Shown here in pieces: positions 14,776 to 23,006 of a stretch of DNA of 39,068 nt (positions are counted from its first letter, which is position 1; each line of letters opens with the position of its first letter). The notes under the pieces are model-generated. The model was not told the DNA's origin, did not search any database, and saw only the letters and a list, made by a program, of their open reading frames with translations. The DNA is taken from positions 1 through 39,068 of the forward strand of contig DASYKU010000025.1 of the NCBI GenBank assembly GCA_035995165.1, given 5' to 3'. The position numbers and the translations under genes were made by a program. The stretch comes from Mycobacteriales bacterium. Lineage in GTDB: Bacteria > Actinomycetota > Actinomycetes > Mycobacteriales > CADCTP01.

Positions 14776-15447
14776 GTGCAGGGGTTCGAGGATCTGGGGT
14801 TCGCCCGCGTTGACGTGCACCGGGCGGCCCGGACCGGTGACCCCGAGGTCGTCTACGGCGCCGGCAAGACCGTCCCGCAGGCGATCGCGATCGTGACCGC
14901 GCTGCGGACCGCGCACCCCGACCGGCCGGCGCTGGTGACCCGCGCGGCGCCGGAGCTGACGGCGGCGCTGCGGGAGGCGTTCGACGACGTGACCGCCGAC
15001 GAGGAGGCCGGGTGCGTCGCGGTCGGGCCGCTGCCGGCGACGACCGGGACCGTGTGCGTGGTGGCGGCGGGGACCTCGGACGGCGCGGTGGCCGCGGAGG
15101 CCGCGTTCACCGCCCGGGTCAGCGGGGCCGCGGTCACCCGGGTCACCGACGTCGGCGTGGCCGGCATCCACCGGCTGCTCGCGGCCCGCGACACCCTGGA
15201 CGCCGCCGACTGCCTCGTCGTCGTGGCCGGGATGGACGGCGCGCTGCCCAGCGCGGTCGGCGGGCTGACCGGGGTGCCGCTGGTCGCGGTGCCCACCAGC
15301 GTCGGGTACGGCGCCTCCTTCGGCGGTGTGGCCGCGCTGCTGACGATGCTCAACTCCTGCGCCCCCGGCGTGGTCGTGGTGAACATCGACAACGGCTTCG
15401 GGGCCGGGCTCTTCGCGGCCCGGGTCGCGCGCCGGACCAGCCGGTGA
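14776..15447 (+). CDS. larB: LarB, nickel-pincer nucleotide biosynthesis carboxylase
   Basis: A 223-residue LarB. In the known pathway it carboxylates and hydrolyses nicotinic acid adenine dinucleotide to pyridinium-3,5-biscarboxylic acid mononucleotide, the first step toward the nickel-pincer cofactor of lactate racemase and related enzymes. The C-terminal two thirds form the PurE/AIR-carboxylase-like domain: VVAAGTSDGAVAAEA, then DVGVAGIHRLL, VVVAGMDGALPSAVGGL and the glycine-rich end YGASFGGVAALLTMLNSCAPG. The N-terminal part keeps VVYGAGKT. The GTG start is set by the TATCGT -10. The stop overlaps larC by four bases, so the two proteins are translationally coupled. Confidence 0.95.
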   Translation: MQGFEDLGFARVDVHRAARTGDPEVVYGAGKTVPQAIAIVTALRTAHPDRPALVTRAAPELTAALREAFDDVTADEEAGCVAVGPLPATTGTVCVVAAGTSDGAVAAEAAFTARVSGAAVTRVTDVGVAGIHRLLAARDTLDAADCLVVVAGMDGALPSAVGGLTGVPLVAVPTSVGYGASFGGVAALLTMLNSCAPGVVVVNIDNGFGAGLFAARVARRTSR

Positions 15448-16607
15448 TCGGCTGGCTGGACTGCGCGGCCGGCGCCAGCGGGGACATGTTCCTCGGCGTG
15501 CTCGTCGACGCGGGCGTCCCGCTCGCGACGCTGCAGGCGGCGGTCGACGCGATCGGGGTCGAGCCGATCGAGCTGCGGGTGTCCACTGTGGAGCGTCATG
15601 GGATCGGCGCCACCCAGGTCGCCGTGCACACGGCCGAAGCCCCGGCCGCCCGGCATTGGGGCGACATCCGGCGGCTGGTCGAGCGGGCCGGGATTCCCGG
15701 CGAAGTGAGGGAGACCGCGCTCGACGCGTTCGCGCGGCTGGCCCGGGCCGAGGCCGCGGTGCACCGGGTCGCACCGGAGGACGTGCACTTCCACGAGGTC
15801 GGCGCGCTCGACGCGATCGCCGACATGGTCGGCACCGCCGCCGGGCTGCACGCGCTCGGGCTGGAGCGGCTGACCGCGAGCCCGGTCACGCTGGGCTCGG
15901 GCGGCACGGCCCGCAGTGGCCACGGCGTGATCCCGGTCCCGGCGCCGGCCGTGCTCGCCCTGCTGGCGGAGGCCGGCGCCCCGGTCCGCGGCGGCCCGGC
16001 CCCGTACGAGATGTGCACGCCGACGGGCGCCGCGCTGCTGGCCGCGACCGTCACCGGCTGGGGACCGCTGCCGGGCCTGGTCCCGAGCCGGACCGGGGTC
16101 GGCGCCGGCGGCCGCGACCCGGCCGAGCTGCCGAACGTGCTGCGGCTGGTGCTGGGCGAGGAATCCCAGCCGGCGCAGGCGGTCGTGCTGGAGACGAATG
16201 TCGACGACCTCGACCCGCGGCTCTGGCCGGACGTGCTGGACCGGCTGCTCGCGGCCGGCGCCAGCGACGCCTGGCTCAGCCCGATCCTGATGAAGAAGGG
16301 CCGCCCGGCCCACACCCTGCACGCGCTCTGTCCACACGCGACGGTGGCGGCGGTGCGGGCCGAGATCTTCCGCCGTACCAGCACGCTCGGGGTTCGGGAG
16401 GTGCCGGTCGGCAAGACCGCGCTGCAGCGGGAGACCGGCGCGGTCACCGTCGGCGGCGAGCGGATCGCGACCAAGCGCGCGCTGCTGGACGGCCGGCTGG
16501 TCAACGTCAGCGTCGAGTTCGAGGACGTCCGCCGGGCCGCCGACGTGCTCGGCCTGCCGGTCAAGGAGGTACTGCGCGCCGCCACCTCGGCCGCGTACGA
16601 ACAGTGA
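15444..16607 (+). CDS. larC: LarC, nickel insertion protein of the nickel-pincer pathway
   Basis: A 387-residue LarC, the CTP-dependent cyclometallase that inserts nickel into the pincer nucleotide. It begins with the family hallmark DCAAGASGDMFLG, followed by VHFHEVGALDAIADMVG with histidines suited to nickel binding. The C-terminal domain carries ETNVDDLDPRLWP and SPILMKKGRPAHTL. In Lactobacillus plantarum LarC is made through a programmed frameshift joining larC1 and larC2; here it is one uninterrupted frame. It starts with GTG inside GTGA at the end of larB. larE, the sulfur-donating third enzyme, and larA are not in the window. Confidence 0.95.
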   Translation: MIGWLDCAAGASGDMFLGVLVDAGVPLATLQAAVDAIGVEPIELRVSTVERHGIGATQVAVHTAEAPAARHWGDIRRLVERAGIPGEVRETALDAFARLARAEAAVHRVAPEDVHFHEVGALDAIADMVGTAAGLHALGLERLTASPVTLGSGGTARSGHGVIPVPAPAVLALLAEAGAPVRGGPAPYEMCTPTGAALLAATVTGWGPLPGLVPSRTGVGAGGRDPAELPNVLRLVLGEESQPAQAVVLETNVDDLDPRLWPDVLDRLLAAGASDAWLSPILMKKGRPAHTLHALCPHATVAAVRAEIFRRTSTLGVREVPVGKTALQRETGAVTVGGERIATKRALLDGRLVNVSVEFEDVRRAADVLGLPVKEVLRAATSAAYEQ

Positions 16608-16622
16608 CTCTCCGTGTGACGG

Positions 16623-19600
16623 TCAGGGGCAGGGTGGGCGGTACGGCACCCCGGTGACGTACCGGTCCCACTCCGCCCGCGTCACCGGGTCGCCCGCCGT
16701 CGCGCAGACCTGGCGGGCGACCTGCTCCGCGTCCAGGTTCCACAGGCGGACCGCGCCGTCGGCCAGCCCGGCGGCCAGCCAGGTCCCGTCCGGCCGGAAG
16801 TCGGCGCTGAGCACCGCGTCGCTCGCGCTGGTCAGCCGCAGCAGCAGGGTCGGCGGGCCGGCGCCGCCGACGTGCCACGCCCAGAGCGTCCGGTCGCCGC
16901 CGGTCGCGGCGAGCACGGTCCCGGACCGGTCGAAGGTCACGCCGTTGACGTAGTCGCCGGGCCCGCTGAGCGTCGGCAGCGGCACCGGCCGGCGGATGTC
17001 GTGCACGTCCCAGCGCCGGACGGTGGCGTCGGCGCTGCCGGCGGCCAGCGTCAGGCCGTCCGGGCTGAACGCGACGGAGTCGACGTAGCTGGCCGGGCCG
17101 TGCAGCGTCGTGATCGGGGTCCGGGCGCCGTCGACCAGCCAGATCCGGACCGTCTCGTCGGCGCTCCCGGCCGCGACGTACCGGCCGGTGGGGTCGAAGG
17201 CGACGCCGAACGTGTAGTTGTCGGCGCCGACCAGCGCGACCGGGTGGCCGGGGTCGGCCAGCCGCCAGAGCCAGACCCGGTGGTCGTTGCCGCTGACGGC
17301 CAGCCGGGTGCCGTCCGGGCTGAAGGCCAGCGCCTGGACGACGGCGGTCGGACCGGTCAGCTCGGTCGCGACGCCCTGCCGCCAGAGCCGTACCGAGCCG
17401 TCCTTGCTTCCGGTGGCGATGGTGCCGCCGTCCGGGCTGACCGCCATCGCCCCGGTGAACGGCGCGTCGTCCGGTCCCCGCAACGGGGGGCCGTCCGGCT
17501 CCGGCCGCCGGGGATCGCGGACGTCCCAGGTCCGGACGGCGTCGTCCAGGACGCCGCCGGCGATGGCGAGCCGGTCGCCGCCGTCGAGGTACTGCACGCC
17601 GAAGACCGAGTCGGGCAGCCGGGCCAGGGTGGGTCCGGGCAGCGGCCAGCTCCGCAGGGCCCCGTCGGTGGCGCTGGTGACCAGGGTCCGGCCCGCGTCG
17701 GCGAAGCGGACCGCGGTCACCGGGCCGGGATGGGGCAGCGTCCCGGCCGGCCGCCGGTCCGGCAGCGACCAGAGCCGGACCATGCTGTCCGAGCCGCCGG
17801 CCGCGAGCAGCCGGCCGTCGGGGCTGAACGCGACCCCGTTGATCCAGCTGGTCGCGCCGGTCAGCGACGGCTGCCGGGTCCCGGCCGGCTCCGACCAGAG
17901 GTGCACGGCCGTGTCCGCGCTCCCGGCCGCCAGGGTCCGCCCGTCCGGGCTGAACGCGACCGCGAAGACCGTCTTCCTGGCCCCGGTCAGGACCTGCACG
18001 GCGCGCGTCCGCAGGTCCCAGCGGTACGCCTTGGCATCGTTGCTGCCGGCCGCGAGCGCCCGGCCGTCCGGGCTGTACGACAGCGCCTGGACGTAGCCCT
18101 CCGGTCCGCGCAGCGGCGGCAGCGCGCGGGGCACGGCCGGGTCGGCGAGCGACCACTGCCGGACCAGGCCGTCCGCTCCCCCGGCGGCCAGCGTCCGGCC
18201 GTCCGGGGCGACGGCGATCGCGAAGACCGTCGGCAGCGCGCCGGTGGAGCCGACGACCGCGGTCAGCGGGAGCGGCCGCCCGGGGTCGGCGATCGACCAG
18301 AGCCGGAGCAGGCCGTCGGAGCCGCCGGTGGCCAGGACGCGGCCGTTCGGGGTGATCGCGACCGCGAAGACCGTCGCCGAGGGGCCGGTCGAGCCGGTCA
18401 CGGTGCCGAGCAGCCGGCGGGAAGGCAGGTCCCAGATCCGGACCCGGCCGCCGGCCCCGCCGGCCGCCGCGATCCGGCCGTCCGGGGTGAGCGCGACGGC
18501 CTGCAGGACCCCGGCCGGGCCGAGCAGCCGGGTCGGGGCCGGCAGCGAGGAGGAGTCGACCAGGCTGGAGCGGGCCTCCGCCGTCGGCGAGATGCGGTAC
18601 GCCACCAGCGCCAGCTGCATCGACAGGTTCCGGTTCATGTCCCGCAACCGGTCCGCGTCCGTCGCCACCCGGCGGGAGATGGCCTGGTCCCGCTGGCCGT
18701 CAGCGAGCCGGCGCTGCTGGAACAGGTAGCCGGTCAGCCCACCGGTCACCAGCAGCAACGCGCAGGCGACCGCGAGCAGGGAGCGCAGCCGGCGGGCGCG
18801 GCGGCGATCCCGGACCTGCTCCGCGGTCGCGGCCTCGCAGCTGGCGGCCAGAAAGGCCTGCTCGGATCGGTTGAGCGCGGCCGGATGGTCGGCGACCCAC
18901 TCGGTCGCGGTGACCAGCCGGCCGCCGCGCAGCAGCGTGTGCGGGTCCCGGTCGGCCTGCTGCCAGACACCGGCGGCCTCGGTGAGCCGCCGGTGCACCC
19001 GCAGCCCGGCCCGGTCCGCGTCCACCCACTCCCGCAGCCGCGGCCAGGCCGACAGCAGCGCCTCGTGCGCGATCTCGGCGGTGGTCGCGTCGACGGTGAC
19101 CAGCCGGTGCTCGACGTACCGGTCCAGCAGGGTGGCGTCCTCCAGCTCGGTCCGGGGCACCCGGCGGCGGGTGTCGGCCGCCTCGTCCTCGACGTGCACC
19201 AGCCGGAGGAACAGCCGCCGGGCGCCGTCCCGCTCGTCCGGGGTGAGGGCGAGGTAGATGTCCTCGGCGGTCTGCGCGATCGCCCCGCCGATACCGCCGC
19301 TGCCGAGGTAGTCGGCGACCGTGAGCCGGCCGCGACGGCCGCGCTGCCAGGTCGCGAGCAGCGCGTGCGAGAGCAGCGGCAGGGTGCCGGCGTCGCCGCG
19401 CGGGGCGGCGTCGCGCAGGATCACGTCGACCAGGCCGCTCTCCAGCTCGACCGCGGCCAGCCGGGCCGGCTCGGTGATGGCCCGGCGCAGGTCCGGCGGG
19501 GCCATCGGGCCGACCACGACCTGGCCGTCCTGCAGCGCCGGCACCAGCCCGGGTACGGCGGCCGCGGCGGCCCAGAAGTCGGCCCGCAGGCCGAGGATCA

Positions 19601-20324
19601 CCCGGGCCTCGCCGGCCAGCGCGGTGACCGCGTCGGCGACCTCGTCCCGCGGGTCGGCCGACGTCGTGAACACCTCCTCGAACTGGTCCAGGACCAGCAC
19701 CAGCGTGCTGCCGGGAGCGGCCGGCGGCTCGGCCCGCAGCCGCTCCAGCGGGTGCTCGCCCGGCACCAGCAGCCGGCAGTCCCAGACCGGGGTCCCGTCC
19801 GGGTGCAGCTCCCGGCGCAGCGCCGGCAGCACGCCCGCCCGCAGCAGCGAGGACTTCCCGGACCCGCTCGGACCGGTGACCACCAGCACCGTACGGGCGG
19901 TGCGGACGCGCTCGACGACCTGCCCGGTCAGCGCCTCCCGGCCGTGGAACCAGCGCTCGTCCTCCGGCTCGAACGTCGCCAGCCCGCGGTACGGCTCGGG
20001 CTCGCCCGCCGACCCCCTGTCCGACGCCCGCGGCGCCGGTCCGCGCCGGACCCGGACCAGCGCCTCGACCCAGCGGGCGATCTCGTCCGGGTCGTCCAGG
20101 CCGCAGACGCGCACGATCTCGGCCAGCAGCGGCTGGTTGTTCGGGCCCGGCAGGTGCCGGCCGCTGAAGTAGCCGCCCGCGGTCGAGTTCCGGATGCCGA
20201 CCGCCCGGGCGACCTCGCGGACGGTGAGCCCGGCCCGCTCCCGCAGCCGGCTGAGCTCGCGGGAGAACTCCGGCCGGGTGGCGATGCGGTCCGGATCGGG
20301 ACGCTCGGAATACGGCTCGGGCAT
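16623..20324 (-). CDS. HTH-nSTAND-WD40 signalling protein
   Basis: A 1233-residue protein. Residues about 18-90 are an XRE-like helix-turn-helix (LRERAGLTVREVARAVGI). An nSTAND1 NTPase follows: a RGLATFEPEDERWFHGRE lead-in, Walker A GPSGSGKSS at 151-159 and Walker B LVLVLDQFEE at about 208-217. A winged-helix-like region lies at 360-500 and one transmembrane helix at about 515-535. The C-terminal part holds 14 WD40 repeats (about 598-1205), enough for two seven-bladed propellers, and a short cysteine-containing tail. STAND proteins act as ligand-triggered switches; here the propellers would lie beyond the membrane helix. The ATG at 20324 has GGGAGGTGG upstream; upstream in-frame sequence looks non-coding. 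It diverges from a DUF397 gene. The trigger and output are unknown. Confidence 0.92.
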   Translation of the reverse strand: MPEPYSERPDPDRIATRPEFSRELSRLRERAGLTVREVARAVGIRNSTAGGYFSGRHLPGPNNQPLLAEIVRVCGLDDPDEIARWVEALVRVRRGPAPRASDRGSAGEPEPYRGLATFEPEDERWFHGREALTGQVVERVRTARTVLVVTGPSGSGKSSLLRAGVLPALRRELHPDGTPVWDCRLLVPGEHPLERLRAEPPAAPGSTLVLVLDQFEEVFTTSADPRDEVADAVTALAGEARVILGLRADFWAAAAAVPGLVPALQDGQVVVGPMAPPDLRRAITEPARLAAVELESGLVDVILRDAAPRGDAGTLPLLSHALLATWQRGRRGRLTVADYLGSGGIGGAIAQTAEDIYLALTPDERDGARRLFLRLVHVEDEAADTRRRVPRTELEDATLLDRYVEHRLVTVDATTAEIAHEALLSAWPRLREWVDADRAGLRVHRRLTEAAGVWQQADRDPHTLLRGGRLVTATEWVADHPAALNRSEQAFLAASCEAATAEQVRDRRRARRLRSLLAVACALLLVTGGLTGYLFQQRRLADGQRDQAISRRVATDADRLRDMNRNLSMQLALVAYRISPTAEARSSLVDSSSLPAPTRLLGPAGVLQAVALTPDGRIAAAGGAGGRVRIWDLPSRRLLGTVTGSTGPSATVFAVAITPNGRVLATGGSDGLLRLWSIADPGRPLPLTAVVGSTGALPTVFAIAVAPDGRTLAAGGADGLVRQWSLADPAVPRALPPLRGPEGYVQALSYSPDGRALAAGSNDAKAYRWDLRTRAVQVLTGARKTVFAVAFSPDGRTLAAGSADTAVHLWSEPAGTRQPSLTGATSWINGVAFSPDGRLLAAGGSDSMVRLWSLPDRRPAGTLPHPGPVTAVRFADAGRTLVTSATDGALRSWPLPGPTLARLPDSVFGVQYLDGGDRLAIAGGVLDDAVRTWDVRDPRRPEPDGPPLRGPDDAPFTGAMAVSPDGGTIATGSKDGSVRLWRQGVATELTGPTAVVQALAFSPDGTRLAVSGNDHRVWLWRLADPGHPVALVGADNYTFGVAFDPTGRYVAAGSADETVRIWLVDGARTPITTLHGPASYVDSVAFSPDGLTLAAGSADATVRRWDVHDIRRPVPLPTLSGPGDYVNGVTFDRSGTVLAATGGDRTLWAWHVGGAGPPTLLLRLTSASDAVLSADFRPDGTWLAAGLADGAVRLWNLDAEQVARQVCATAGDPVTRAEWDRYVTGVPYRPPCP

Positions 20325-20478
20325 CGGCCACCTCCCGGGACAAGGGATGTCGAAATGTTGCCACGACAATCGCCCGGGCGTACGGACTTGTACGGCCTTT
20401 CGTGCGCACCTGTCGCACTCCGCGTCCAGCGCCTTGACTCGGTCCGGGGGTGAGCGACGACGCGAAGGAGCACGGCAG
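20325..20478. promoter_or_regulatory. Divergent regulatory region, nSTAND gene and DUF397 gene
   Basis: 154 bases. They contain the direct repeat GTACGG-actt-GTACGG (about 20379-20394), an inverted pair TGTCG/CGACA (20348-20368, 11-base spacer), and a -35-like TTGACT upstream of DUF397. No matching -10 elements stand out, so promoter positions remain open. Confidence 0.3.
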
Positions 20479-20667
20479 ATGACACGGACCTGGCGGCGCA
20501 GCGGTACCTGTACGGGGGCGGACTCGACCTGCGTGGAGGTGGCGGTCGACCCCGACGAGGTCGCGGTACGGGACTCGAAGCAGGCCGGCGGCGCGGAGCT
20601 GCGGTTCACCCCGGCGGAGTGGCGCGCCTTCGTCGCGGGGGTCCGCGCCGGCGAGTTCGACGTCTAG
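20479..20667 (+). CDS. DUF397 domain protein
   Basis: A 62-residue protein made of a single DUF397 domain: WRRSGTCTGADSTCVEVAV, then VAVRDSKQAGGAELRFTPAEWRAFVAGVRAGEFD. DUF397 proteins abound in actinobacteria, typically beside an XRE/DUF5753 regulator, and several such pairs affect development or secondary metabolism; a partner or antagonist relation has been proposed. The ATG has GAAGGAG nine bases upstream. Its stop codon shares the palindromic CTAG (20664-20667) with the stop of the convergent XRE gene, so the two coding regions overlap by four bases. Confidence 0.93.
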   Translation: MTRTWRRSGTCTGADSTCVEVAVDPDEVAVRDSKQAGGAELRFTPAEWRAFVAGVRAGEFDV

Positions 20668-21512
20668 ACCCGGGCGCGGGTCCGGAGGAGTTGCAGGGTG
20701 TGGGCCGGGTCGAGCGCGCGGGCGGCCGACTCGGCGAACGCCGCGGTGTAGCGGCTGACGTCGGCCCCGGCCTCCAGCAGCGTGTTGCCGGTGAGCTGCT
20801 CGAGGTAGACCACGTGCGTGTCGGCCGGGTCGGCGAAGCCGAAGAGCGTGAACATGACGCCCAGCGCCGCATACCCACCGGCGCCGAACGGGACCACCTG
20901 CAGCGTCACGTGGTCCCGCCGCCCGAGCGCGGCCAGGTGGTCGAGCTGGTCCGCGAGCACCTCGGGACCGCCGACCTCGCGGCGGAGCGCGGCCTCGTCC
21001 AACAGCACGTGCAGCCGCGGCGGGTGCGGCCGGTCCAGCAGCTGCTGGCGGCGCACCCGCAGCTCGATCCGGCGCTCGACGTCCGGCGGCGGGGCCGCGG
21101 CCGGGATCGAGATCAGCGCCCGCGCGTACGCCGCGGTCTGCAGCAGGCCCGGCACCAGCGGCCCGGCGTGCTGCTCGATCACCGCCGCGCCGTCCTCCAG
21201 CCCGAAGAACCGGCTGGACTCGGCCGGGACGACGTCCGCGTACTGCTGCCACCAGGCCCGGCGGCGGGCGAGCCGGACCAGCTCGGCCAGCGCCTCCCGC
21301 TGCGGGTCCGAGATGCCGTAGAGGTCGAGCATCGCGTGCACGTCGGTGGCCTGCGCGCCGACCACCCCGGTCTCGATCCGGCTGATCTTGCCGGCCGAGC
21401 ACTCCAGCCGCGCGGCCACGTCGGAGATGGTCAGCCCGGCGGCCGACCGGAGCCGGCGCAGCTCCGCGGCGAGCCGGCGACGGCCTACCGCCGGGCTGTC
21501 CATCGCCTGCAT
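20664..21512 (-). CDS. XRE-family regulator with DUF5753 domain
   Basis: A 282-residue regulator. The N-terminal helix-turn-helix (about 14-60) reads RRLRSAAGLTISDVAARLECSAGKISRIETG. From about 95 to the end is a DUF5753 domain with the characteristic YFGLE-like FFGLEDGA, PGLLQTAAYARAL, RQQLL, and late VVYLEQLTG. The family usually pairs with a DUF397 protein, here convergent. The start is uncertain: ATG at 21512 and ATG at 21503 both suit the family, neither with a good Shine-Dalgarno. An 11-bp perfect palindrome TGCAACTTGCA lies 46 bases upstream and may be an autoregulatory site. Confidence 0.93.
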   Translation of the reverse strand: MQAMDSPAVGRRRLAAELRRLRSAAGLTISDVAARLECSAGKISRIETGVVGAQATDVHAMLDLYGISDPQREALAELVRLARRRAWWQQYADVVPAESSRFFGLEDGAAVIEQHAGPLVPGLLQTAAYARALISIPAAAPPPDVERRIELRVRRQQLLDRPHPPRLHVLLDEAALRREVGGPEVLADQLDHLAALGRRDHVTLQVVPFGAGGYAALGVMFTLFGFADPADTHVVYLEQLTGNTLLEAGADVSRYTAAFAESAARALDPAHTLQLLRTRARV

Positions 21513-21557
21513 ACGTACGACTCTGTCAGCGGTCGTTTTCGCTCGCAACATGTCGCC

Positions 21558-21568
21558 TGCAACTTGCA
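21558..21568. promoter_or_regulatory. Palindrome upstream of the XRE/DUF5753 gene
   Basis: TGCAA-C-TTGCA is a perfect 11-bp dyad 46 bases upstream of the XRE start. A related half-site, CGCAAC, lies at 21544-21549. Candidate operator; no binding evidence. Confidence 0.35.
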
Positions 21569-21600
21569 GATCACTCCCCGTGGCAGCAAACTCGGCAGTC

Positions 21601-21645
21601 GGGGGTCGCCTCGGCCCGGCACGGGGGCGGGCGGTGGCGACCCCC
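21601..21645 (-). terminator. Terminator-like hairpin after fahA
   Basis: A perfect 10-bp stem, GGGGGTCGCC (21601-21610) and GGCGACCCCC (21636-21645), with a 25-base loop. It begins ten bases after the fahA stop. It would separate fahA from the XRE gene on the same strand. There is no U-tract. Confidence 0.55.
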
Positions 21646-21655
21646 ACCAAGATCA

Positions 21656-22813
21656 TCAGGCGACCACGGTCCCGGTGACCTCGCCCAGGGCGATCAGCCC
21701 GGCCGTCGCCGAGATCGTGATCGTGTCGCCGTCCAGCAGGTAGGTCCGGGTGCTTCCGTCTCCGAGTGCCAGCGGCGACGCCCCGTCGCGGGTCAGCTCC
21801 AGCAGCGAGCCGAGCTGGTCCGGGGCGTCGCCGGAGACCGTGCCGGAGGCGTAGAGGTCGCCGGGTCGCAGGCTGGCACCGTTCGCGGTCAGGTGGGCCA
21901 GCTGCTGGGCGGCGGTCCAGTAGAGCGCGGCGGCCGGCGGCCGGGAGATCACCTGCCCGTTCAGCCGGACCTCGATCGCCAGGTCGAGCGCCGGGCCGGC
22001 CGGCCGCAGGTGCGGCAGCGGCGGCGGGTCCTGGGCCGGCGGGTCGGTGAACGCGCCCTCCAGCGCGGCCAGTGGCACCACCCAGGGCGAGATCGAGGTC
22101 AGGAACGACTTGCCCAGGAACGGCCCCAGCGGCCGGGACTCGAACGACTGGATGTCACGGGCGCTCCAGTCGTTGAGCAGGACGACGCCGAACACGTGCC
22201 GCCGCCAGTCGGCCGGGGCGACCGGCGAGCCGAGGGTCGAGGCGGCGCCGACGACGAAGCCGACCTCGGCCTCGATGTCCAGCCGCTCGCTCGGCCCGTA
22301 CGTCCCCGGCTTCAGCACGCCGCGCGGGCGGGTGACCGGCGTACCGGAGACGACGACCGTGCCGGCCCGGCCGTGGTAGCCGATCGGCAGGTGCTTCCAG
22401 GCCGGCGGCAGGGCCGGGGCGTCCGGGCGGAAGATCCGCCCGACATTCGTCGCGTGCTGCTCGGAGGAGTAGAAGTCGGCGTAGTCGGCGACGGTGAACG
22501 GCAGCTGCGGCGTGCCCGGGTCGTGCAGCGCGGCGTCCACGGCCCGGCGGTGGGCCGGGGTGTCCTCGGTGAGGATGCGCCGCAGGGTCGCGCGGACCTC
22601 GGCCCAGGCGTCCGGGCCGGCCGCCAGCAGCCGGTCCAGGCTCGGCTCGCTCACCAGTCGGGACAGCTCGGGCGCCAGCGTGACGACCATGGTCTCGAGG
22701 TCCAGGGCCCGGTCGCCGAGCGGGACGACGACACGCGACCCGGCCACCCCGTACGGCAGGTTCTCGACCCCGAACCCGGTCCCGTCCGGCACCACCACCC
22801 AGCTCCCGCTCAC
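21656..22813 (-). CDS. fahA: Fumarylacetoacetase
   Basis: A 385-residue enzyme that hydrolyses fumarylacetoacetate to fumarate and acetoacetate, the last step of tyrosine/homogentisate catabolism. The N-terminal SH3-like domain carries GFGVENLPYGV. The catalytic domain has DFYSSEQHATNVGRIFRP (with the general-base histidine), PIGYHGRAG, then EAEVGFVVG and LLNDWSARDIQ with the metal-binding acids, and GPFLGKSFLTSISPWVV. Length is slightly short of the 410-420 of animal enzymes, usual for actinobacteria. The GTG start has TAGCGT eight bases upstream. It diverges from hmgA, the enzyme two steps earlier, across a region with a large dyad. Confidence 0.96.
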   Translation of the reverse strand: MSGSWVVVPDGTGFGVENLPYGVAGSRVVVPLGDRALDLETMVVTLAPELSRLVSEPSLDRLLAAGPDAWAEVRATLRRILTEDTPAHRRAVDAALHDPGTPQLPFTVADYADFYSSEQHATNVGRIFRPDAPALPPAWKHLPIGYHGRAGTVVVSGTPVTRPRGVLKPGTYGPSERLDIEAEVGFVVGAASTLGSPVAPADWRRHVFGVVLLNDWSARDIQSFESRPLGPFLGKSFLTSISPWVVPLAALEGAFTDPPAQDPPPLPHLRPAGPALDLAIEVRLNGQVISRPPAAALYWTAAQQLAHLTANGASLRPGDLYASGTVSGDAPDQLGSLLELTRDGASPLALGDGSTRTYLLDGDTITISATAGLIALGEVTGTVVA

Positions 22814-22821
22814 GCCGCCGG

Positions 22822-22827
22822 ACGCTA
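22822..22827 (-). promoter_or_regulatory. Candidate -10 (TAGCGT) for fahA
   Basis: On the minus strand TAGCGT is followed by eight bases and then the GTG at 22813. This is slightly longer than the six-base spacing of other leaderless genes here. Confidence 0.35.
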
Positions 22828-22860
22828 GCGCATGCCGGCGGCGGAGTACTGCTGGTCAGG

Positions 22861-22902
22861 GCGTACTACTCAGAGAGGTAAATACCACCGGGAGTAGTAC
22901 GC
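22861..22902. promoter_or_regulatory. Nested 42-bp dyad operator between fahA and hmgA
   Basis: Outer arms GCGTACTACTC (22861-22871) and GAGTAGTACGC (22892-22902) are perfect 11-bp inverted repeats. Inner arms GGTA (22877-22880) and TACC (22883-22886) share exactly the same axis, between 22881 and 22882. A partial third copy of the outer arm, GGAGTACTGC, lies at 22843-22852. The site lies about 105 bases upstream of hmgA and 48 upstream of fahA, suitable for one regulator controlling both. No regulator gene is adjacent. Confidence 0.75.
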
Positions 22903-23006
22903 GTTCGAGCGGGCACCATCCCGGCGGCGGGTTGACGGCGGCGGCGGGGCGAGCGAGGGTCGGGCGCGGGGACAGCGTCGTTCCCGGGTCCAGGAGGAGG
23001 CGGCGG

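Noticed and set aside
16623-20324. The nSTAND protein as a confirmed anti-phage Avs system
   Set aside because: It lacks a recognisable nuclease or other effector domain, and no other defence gene is nearby. HTH-nSTAND-WD40 proteins are common in actinomycetes.
16872-20453. A 1193-codon open frame opposite the nSTAND/WD40 gene
   Set aside because: The translation has no recognisable domain and mirrors the WD40 repeats on the other strand.
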